A DNA stretch of 46,348 bases, from NCBI RefSeq assembly GCF_001936595.1, contig NZ_MLBG01000022.1, positions 1 through 46,348 of the forward strand. The letters run 5' to 3'. The DNA comes from Desulfovibrio sp. DV. GTDB lineage: Bacteria; Desulfobacterota; Desulfovibrionia; Desulfovibrionales; Desulfovibrionaceae. Below are positions 41,350 to 46,348 of the stretch, piece by piece. The stretch's first letter is position 1. Each line of letters starts with the position of its first letter. A program made the translations under genes and the position numbers. The notes under the pieces were generated by a model, which searched no databases, had not been told where the DNA came from, and was given only the letters and a program-made list of their open reading frames with translations.

Positions 41350-42594
41350 ATGCTGCAACCCCTCTTCGGACTGGCCGTCATCCTGGCCGTCGCCGCGCTC
41401 GTGAGCGAACGCCGGGGGACAATCCCCTGGCGCATGGCAGCCGGAGGCCTGGCGTTGCAGTTCGCCCTGGCGGCGCTGATGCTCAAGGCCCCCTTTTTGC
41501 GCGGCGTGTTCATGGGCCTAAACGCCCTGGTTGGCGCCATGGACGAGGCCACCCGGGCCGGCACGGCCTTTGTGTTCGGCTATGTGGGCGGCGGCCCGGC
41601 CCCCTTTGCCGCAACCGATCCCGGCGCGACCTTCATCCTGGGCTTCCAGGCCCTGCCGCTGGTCATCGTCATCGCCGCCCTGGCCGCCCTGCTCTATTAC
41701 TGGAACATCCTGCCCCATGTGGTCCGGGCCTTTTCCCTGCTTCTGGAGAAGGCCATGGGCATTGGCGGCGTGCTTGGCGTCGGAGCCGGGGGCTGCATCT
41801 TCCTCGGCATGATCGAGGCCCCGCTTCTCATTCGCCCCTATTTAAACCGCATGACCCGCAGCGAACTGTTCGCCATGATGGCCACCGGCATGTCCTGCAT
41901 TGCCGGCACCATGCTCATGCTCTACGCCACGGTCTTAAAGTCCGCCATCCCCGATGCCCTGGGGCACATCCTCACCGCCTCGGTCATCCACGCCCCGGCA
42001 GCGCTGCTCATTGCCGGGCTGATGCTCCCGGAAACCGGCCAGCCGACCCTTGGCCGCACCATTCCCAAGTCCACGGCTTCGGGCAGCATGGATGCCATCG
42101 TGTCGGGCACGGCCGACGGCCTGCGCCTTTTCTGGAGCATCATCGCCACCCTGCTCGTGTTCGTGGCCCTGGTGAAGCTGGCCAATATCCTCCTTGGCGC
42201 CATGCCCGATCTGGCCGGCGCGCCCATCACCCTGGAGCGGGCCCTGGGCGTGGTCATGGCCCCGGCCGCCTGGCTCATCGGCGTGCCCTGGGCCGAGGCG
42301 TCCACGGCCGGGTCGCTCCTTGGCACCAAGATCGTGCTCAACGAATTCATTGCCTTCATCGACATGGCCAAACTGCCGGCCGGGTCGCTGTCGGACCACT
42401 CCCGGCTCATTATGACCTATGCCATGTGCAGCTTTGCCAACTGCGGCTCGGTGGGCATCCTGTTGGCCGGGTTGACCTCGCTTTGCCCGGAGCGCAAGGC
42501 CGAGATTACGTCTCTGGGTGGTCGGGCGCTGCTTGGCGGGGTGCTGGCGTCGTTGTCGACAGGGGCCGTGGTGGGGATTCTGGCGGCGTTTTAG
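41350..42594 (+). CDS. NupC-family (CNT) nucleoside transporter
   Basis: This inner-membrane protein has 414 residues and 8-10 hydrophobic segments. It matches concentrative nucleoside transporters: FVFGYVGGGPAPF near residue 75, GFQALPLVIVIAALAALLYYW, the GQSE-equivalent region GVGAGGCIFLGMIEAPLLIRP, and MTYAMCSFANCGSVGILLAGL in the C-terminal half. The motif usually read as GQTEA is altered here to F-L-G-M-I-E-A. It should import nucleosides by sodium or proton symport. AAAGGA precedes the ATG. Its last 89 bases overlap the convergent channel gene. Confidence 0.85.
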   Translation: MLQPLFGLAVILAVAALVSERRGTIPWRMAAGGLALQFALAALMLKAPFLRGVFMGLNALVGAMDEATRAGTAFVFGYVGGGPAPFAATDPGATFILGFQALPLVIVIAALAALLYYWNILPHVVRAFSLLLEKAMGIGGVLGVGAGGCIFLGMIEAPLLIRPYLNRMTRSELFAMMATGMSCIAGTMLMLYATVLKSAIPDALGHILTASVIHAPAALLIAGLMLPETGQPTLGRTIPKSTASGSMDAIVSGTADGLRLFWSIIATLLVFVALVKLANILLGAMPDLAGAPITLERALGVVMAPAAWLIGVPWAEASTAGSLLGTKIVLNEFIAFIDMAKLPAGSLSDHSRLIMTYAMCSFANCGSVGILLAGLTSLCPERKAEITSLGGRALLGGVLASLSTGAVVGILAAF

Positions 42595-43285
42595 CGGGAA
42601 CGACCCGCTCTTTCTCAGCCACATGCAGGCCGACGAGCCGGGCCATGAAAAAGACCATGTAGAACTGGCCGGCAATGCCCTCCAGCACGGACAGCGTCCG
42701 GGCCACGGGTGATATGGGCACGATGTCGCCGTAGCCGGTGGTCAGAAGCGTCACATAGCTGAAGAAAAAAAGCAGGCGCTGCTGCTCCTGGTCGGGCAGG
42801 TGTTGCCCGTGCACGGTGAAATCAAAGGCTGCCGGGTTGAGGCGGAGCACCAGGGAATAAAGCACATACCACATGGCCCCGACGAACAGATAGACGCAAA
42901 GCCCGCCAAGCACCGTGTCCAGGTCAACCCGACGTTGCCGGGACAAATACTGCGACACCTCAATAGCTGTAAACAGAATGACGGTCGCAACGAGAACGTC
43001 CCCAAAAATATCAACATACAACAATCCGGTTGTATATTTTACGACAACCGCACATGCACAAAGTCCCGTCAGAACACAGTTTGTTCTATGCAACCAGCTC
43101 TTTCCGGCAATGCCCAAGGCCGCCAGCAATATCCCAAGAAACAGGATATCCTGGACAACAGCCCCTGGCGCGCCATCGACAAAGGGCGAGGCCACGAGCT
43201 GCAGGAGCAAGGCGGCCAGCAGCCAATGGAACCGTTTGCTGGTGGTGGTGGCGGCTGTGGTGATCCGGGGGGAGACAGTGGGCAT
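42506..43285 (-). CDS. Two-pore-domain-type potassium channel-like protein
   Basis: The product has 259 residues. Four to six hydrophobic segments precede a classic ion-channel module: an outer helix (about 128-149), a pore helix with the K+ selectivity filter TTGYGD at 182-187, and an inner helix (about 195-220). A Pro/Thr-rich cytoplasmic tail follows, with no RCK/TrkA domain. The N-terminal four helices resemble small channel proteins of the ion_trans_2 group. It probably conducts K+ across the inner membrane. The ATG at 43285 follows AAAGGAG. Its 3' 89 bases overlap the end of the nupC-like gene, an unusually long convergent overlap. Confidence 0.85.
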   Translation of the reverse strand: MPTVSPRITTAATTTSKRFHWLLAALLLQLVASPFVDGAPGAVVQDILFLGILLAALGIAGKSWLHRTNCVLTGLCACAVVVKYTTGLLYVDIFGDVLVATVILFTAIEVSQYLSRQRRVDLDTVLGGLCVYLFVGAMWYVLYSLVLRLNPAAFDFTVHGQHLPDQEQQRLLFFFSYVTLLTTGYGDIVPISPVARTLSVLEGIAGQFYMVFFMARLVGLHVAEKERVVPAKTPPESPPRPLSTTTPAPRQAAPDHPET

Positions 43286-43338
43286 GGCGACTCCTTTGCC
43301 TGGGAGCTACCCGAGCCGGCAGCCCGCGGCAAGGGGGG

Positions 43339-44328
43339 TTACAGCAGGGCCGCGCCGCTTAAAAGCATGACGAACCGCTTGTAGAGATCGATGTCAAAGG
43401 AGCCGGCCATTTCATGGCGCATGATGCGCAGGGCTTCAAAGGGCCGCACGGCATCGGCGTAGCAGCGCCTGGAGGTCAGGGCGTCGTAGACATCGGCCAG
43501 GGATACGGCCCGGACGTGGACCGGTATGGCCTCCCCGGCCCGGCCTCCGGGATAGCCCCGTCCGTCGAGCTTTTCGTGGTGCATGAGAATGCACTCCCGG
43601 GCCAGACGCGACAGGGACAAGCCCCGGCAAAGCCGGACCCCCAGGGCCGGATGCTCCTTGATGGCCAAAAACTCCTCGGGCGTGAGCCGCCCTGGTTTGG
43701 ACAGGATGGCCGCATCCACGGCCTCTTTGCCGCTGTCGTGCAACAGCGCCCCGACGCCGGCCTGGACGATGCTGGCCGCCGGCAACCCCAGGGAGCGCAG
43801 CAGAAAGACCGTGTACACGAAGACATGCACGCCATGGCTGAAGACATCGTAATCATGGGCCATCAGCGCCCCCATCCGGGCCAGCCCGACCTCGGAACAC
43901 AAAAAAGCCACGCTGTCGCGGGCATAGCCCACAAACAGCCGGCCATGCACGTCGGAGACGGCCTGGGGCAGGCGTTCCCGGATGAGATCGCTTACGATGT
44001 CGCAGCAATTGTGGTAAAAAACCGCAGCCTTGTCGGCGATGGGCAACTGCGGCCCAAGGAGCGCCCCAGGCAGATGGCGGCGCATATAGGCCCGGTAGCT
44101 GTCCCGCTCGTCCCGGTGGATAAAGACCGTGCGCACGCCGTATTCGCCAAGCATTTTCCGGCGCACCCCGGTGAGCGCTTCGCCGCTTCGGGCAAACAGC
44201 GTATGGGTATCGCCGTGGCGCAGATAAATTTGAAATTCTCCCGGGGCATGGGGAAACAAATGCACCACCGGGATCGGATGGTACTCGCTGGCCGGATCGA
44301 CCGGCGGGGGCGGTGCAAGCTGCGTCAT
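43339..44328 (-). CDS. HD-GYP domain protein
   Basis: The 329-residue product has a N-terminal region (about 15-120) of the kind that precedes HD-GYP domains in Desulfovibrio, including HTLFARSGEALTGVRRKML. An HD-GYP domain follows: HDSGK at 197-201, a KEHP helix near 224, and HHEKLDGRGYP at 250-260. Active members hydrolyse cyclic-di-GMP at a two- or three-metal centre. The metal-binding residues visible here are intact, so it is probably active. There is no membrane segment, so it is cytoplasmic. ATG 44328 gives a start in keeping with homology, though its Shine-Dalgarno is poor; a TTG at 44361 is possible. Confidence 0.88.
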   Translation of the reverse strand: MTQLAPPPPVDPASEYHPIPVVHLFPHAPGEFQIYLRHGDTHTLFARSGEALTGVRRKMLGEYGVRTVFIHRDERDSYRAYMRRHLPGALLGPQLPIADKAAVFYHNCCDIVSDLIRERLPQAVSDVHGRLFVGYARDSVAFLCSEVGLARMGALMAHDYDVFSHGVHVFVYTVFLLRSLGLPAASIVQAGVGALLHDSGKEAVDAAILSKPGRLTPEEFLAIKEHPALGVRLCRGLSLSRLARECILMHHEKLDGRGYPGGRAGEAIPVHVRAVSLADVYDALTSRRCYADAVRPFEALRIMRHEMAGSFDIDLYKRFVMLLSGAALL

Positions 44329-44514
44329 CGTGCGTTTGACTTTGTTACATTTTCTAATCAAATCTTTGGCAATTTGTGCTTTCGATGGCGCGAGACAACA
44401 ACCTAAGTCTTGTAATTAAAACGTTTTTAAATAAAAAAAGCGGATTCCCTGCCCCGAAGGTCAACTTTGCCCCGAGTGTTAGCAAAACCCGGACCCAAAA
44501 AAAGGGGGAGCACC

Positions 44515-45159
44515 ATGTGCGGCAGATTCGCCCTGGCCGTGCCACGGCGGTTGGTGGCCGAAGCCATGGGCGTGCCGGATATGCCCGAGGTAGCGGCCCG
44601 ACCGGAGATTTTCCCGTCACAGCTCATCGAAGCCGTGTTCACGGCCCGTGAGAGCGGACGGCGCATGGCCGGCCTGTTTCGATGGGGATTTGTTCCGGTG
44701 TTTCGCAAGGATGATCCGGCGGCGCGGCCCATGCACAATGCCCGGTGCGAGACCGTGCTCACCCTGCCCTCGTTTCGGGCGGCGGCCCGCTACCGGCGCT
44801 GCATCGTGCCGGCCCAGGGCTACTATGAGTGGCGAAAGGAGCCCGGAGGGCGCAAGACGCGGTTTTTCCTGAGTGTGCCGGGCACGCCCGTCCTTGGCCT
44901 GGCCGGCATCTATGAGCGCACGGTCACCGCCGCCGGCGAGGTGCGCGACACGGTCGCCATCCTCACCCGGGAGGCGACAGGTGTTGCGGCCTCTGTCCAT
45001 CCCCGGATGCCGCTTTGCATCCCCACCCAGGCCATGGAGGCCTGGCTTGATCCGGGACGCACCGAACGGATGGATATCGAACCGCTGTTGGCCCTGGCCC
45101 CGCCCGGTGGGCTCAAGGCAAGCGCAGACCTGGGCCAGCCGTCGCTTTTGGTACTGTGA
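44515..45159 (+). CDS. SRAP/HMCES-family protein (YedK type)
   Basis: The 214-residue product carries all hallmarks of the SOS-response-associated peptidase family: MCGRF with catalytic Cys2 after Met removal, N-A-R-C-E-T at 75-80, YYEW with Glu105, and HPRMPL with His162. These proteins form a thiazolidine crosslink with abasic sites in single-stranded DNA and protect them during replication. GGGGGAG lies before the ATG at 44515, and the frame upstream of it has no homology. The gene is divergent from the HD-GYP gene; the 186-base gap between them has AT-rich patches but no clear LexA box. Confidence 0.93.
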   Translation: MCGRFALAVPRRLVAEAMGVPDMPEVAARPEIFPSQLIEAVFTARESGRRMAGLFRWGFVPVFRKDDPAARPMHNARCETVLTLPSFRAAARYRRCIVPAQGYYEWRKEPGGRKTRFFLSVPGTPVLGLAGIYERTVTAAGEVRDTVAILTREATGVAASVHPRMPLCIPTQAMEAWLDPGRTERMDIEPLLALAPPGGLKASADLGQPSLLVL

Positions 45160-45165
45160 GGAAAT

Positions 45166-45187
45166 GCCCCCTCAGGCAAGGGGCTTT
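45166..45187 (+). terminator. Weak terminator-like hairpin
   Basis: GCCCC and GGGGC enclose a nine-base loop just after the SRAP gene, followed by only three T. It may end transcription of that gene. Confidence 0.35.
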
Positions 45188-45247
45188 GGGCGGAGTATCG
45201 CCCTGACTTGGGACAAGAGCGGAGGAAAGGCCGGCCCGGCGCTGGGA

Positions 45248-46348
45248 TCAGCCCGGCTGGCGCCCCGAAGGCGCGGCGCGGCCGGGCAACTCGTAAGGGG
45301 CGACGAACTCAAAGACCGTGCCCACCCCGGGAGTGCTGGCCACCGTCAGCCGGCCGCCCATGGCCTCGGCCAGTTTGCCGGCAATGGCCAGCCCCAGGCC
45401 CGCGCCGCCAAAGCGCCGGGTCTTGCTGCCGTCGGCTTGGCGAAACGGTTCGAAAATGCTTTCAAGCTGGTCGGGCGAAAGCCCGATACCGGTATCGCGG
45501 ACAGCCAGGGTGATGGCCAGCGAGGCCGGAGCGCCCGACGAATCCGAGGGAGGCAGCGCCTGGGCGGTCGCCGCAACGTCGATCCTGCCTGTTTCCGAGA
45601 ACTTGACGGCATTGCTGAGCAAGGCAGCCAGGATCTGGCGCAGCCCGTCGCCGTCGCCCACAACCAGCTCCGGCACCCGACGGTCCACGGTCCAGGTCAG
45701 GGCCAGTCCCTTCTGGCTGGCTGCCCCGCCAAAAGAGCTGACCACGCCCTGGATGATATTGGCGAAGCTAAACGGGGTCCGGCGCGTCCGGGCGGCCCCG
45801 GAATCGAGGCGGGCAAAATCCAGCACGCTCTCAAGCAGAGCGGCCAGGGTGCGCCCGGATTCCGTGAGCGTCTCGACCAGTTCCTGCTGCTCGGCCGCCA
45901 GGGGAGTCGTCCCAAGCAGTTCGGCCATGCCCAGGATGCCGTTTAAGGGCGTGCGGATCTCGTGGGACATGTTGTCCATGAATTCGTGCTTGAGCCGGTC
46001 TGCGGCCAGGCTGGCCTCCTCGGCCAGCCGGCGATCCGTGACGTCTTCCATGATCCAGATAGAGCCTTCCTGGGGGCGCTCCGCGAAGAGCACCTGGCCG
46101 ATTATGCGGCACCAGAAATCCGTGCCGTCGCTGCGCTGCATAACCAGCACGGTGTCCACCCGCTCGCCCCGGCCAAGCGCTGGGTAGTAACGCTGGCCAA
46201 AAGCCTCAAAGGTGGCTTCATCCGGATAAAACGAGGCCGTGGAAAGGCCGACCGCCTGCCCCTGTTCCATGCCGAAAAGCTCGTGGAAGCGTGGATTGGC
46301 CCGATCGGACGGCCCGGTCAGTCGACAAAGGCGATGCCAATGGGGCTG
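45248..46348 (-). CDS. PAS-domain histidine kinase, partial, with probable frameshift
   Basis: The gene runs off the right edge. The visible part has a PAS domain (ANPRFHELFG through SIWIMEDVTDR), the dimerisation/phosphoacceptor helix EFMDNMSHEIRTPLNGILGM, and an ATPase domain with N box LSNAVKFS, DTGIGLS, and GGAGLGLAIA. It is thus an orthodox kinase with no receiver at the C-terminus. At the edge, the PAS start reads S-P-I-G-I-A-F-V-D in one frame and continues T-G-P-S-D-R-A-N-P-R-F in another; one C inserted after GTCGAC near 46323 would join them. It could therefore be inactivated, or the base could be missing by sequencing error. No cognate regulator is adjacent. Confidence 0.85.
   Translation of the reverse strand, partial: QPHWHRLCRLTGPSDRANPRFHELFGMEQGQAVGLSTASFYPDEATFEAFGQRYYPALGRGERVDTVLVMQRSDGTDFWCRIIGQVLFAERPQEGSIWIMEDVTDRRLAEEASLAADRLKHEFMDNMSHEIRTPLNGILGMAELLGTTPLAAEQQELVETLTESGRTLAALLESVLDFARLDSGAARTRRTPFSFANIIQGVVSSFGGAASQKGLALTWTVDRRVPELVVGDGDGLRQILAALLSNAVKFSETGRIDVAATAQALPPSDSSGAPASLAITLAVRDTGIGLSPDQLESIFEPFRQADGSKTRRFGGAGLGLAIAGKLAEAMGGRLTVASTPGVGTVFEFVAPYELPGRAAPSGRQPG

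Noticed and set aside
40446-42662. Long open frame on the plus strand overlapping the TauE- and NupC-type genes in another frame
   Set aside because: Arg/His/Pro-rich translation typical of a shifted GC-rich frame; the two membrane protein genes explain the sequence.
1-46348. CRISPR array or rRNA operon
   Set aside because: No regularly spaced direct repeats and no rRNA sequence; tRNA-His is the only RNA gene found.

Overview
The window is high-GC DNA from a sulfate-reducing bacterium, most likely a Desulfovibrionales member of the Desulfovibrio/Solidesulfovibrio type. The strongest marker is a full dsrAB pair (dissimilatory sulfite reductase) at 22.2-24.7 kb whose cofactor cysteines fall at the same residue numbers as in Desulfovibrio vulgaris. 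The archaeal-type aromatic pathway enzyme at 27.7 kb, the sigma-54 activators and the many signalling genes fit the same group. The genus is an inference; no 16S gene is present.

Layout. 0-3.2 kb (minus strand): a dynamin-like GTPase, a secreted protein, and an anti-sigma kinase/antagonist pair. 3.4-8.8 kb: a YkgJ-type Cys-cluster protein overlapping the heptose adenylyltransferase rfaE2, a membrane-anchored SGNH hydrolase, and a lipoprotein with a degenerate L,D-transpeptidase fold. 9.0-14.8 kb: a chemosensory operon cheW-mcp-cheA-STAS-cheY with a terminator. 14.9-21.8 kb: a second SGNH protein, two decayed ABC transporter genes, a GAF/sigma-54 activator, lrgAB, and a 5'-truncated radical SAM domain fused to an acetyltransferase followed by an OsmC-like gene. 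22.2-25.2 kb: dsrA, dsrB, a strong hairpin, and a frameshifted and truncated remnant of dsrD. 25.5-28.5 kb: tRNA-His, murA, a Cys-rich secreted protein, and an attenuator (leader peptide with FF and YYYY plus terminator) in front of the first enzyme of the alternative aromatic pathway. 28.5-29.77 kb: an AT-rich island with one orphan membrane/coiled-coil gene. 29.8-34.3 kb: a biotin cluster, bioAD on the minus strand and bioF, an esterase gene and bioC on the plus strand, diverging from overlapping start codons. 34.2-46.3 kb: a membrane protein, an NtrC-type regulator, cutA, a PfkB kinase, thiL, an EamA transporter, a frameshifted trmO, a TauE-type exporter, a NupC-type transporter, a K+ channel-like protein, an HD-GYP protein, a SRAP peptidase and a PAS histidine kinase running off the right edge.

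The points most worth attention are the loss of dsrD directly behind dsrAB, the Phe/Tyr attenuator coupled to the aromatic aldolase gene, and the AT-rich island lying where the rest of an aromatic operon would be expected. Three genes (dsrD, trmO and the right-edge kinase) each look one base short of an intact frame, so some of this decay could be base-level sequence error. The truncations in the ABC transporter genes, the radical SAM gene and the dsrD 3' end cannot be explained that way.
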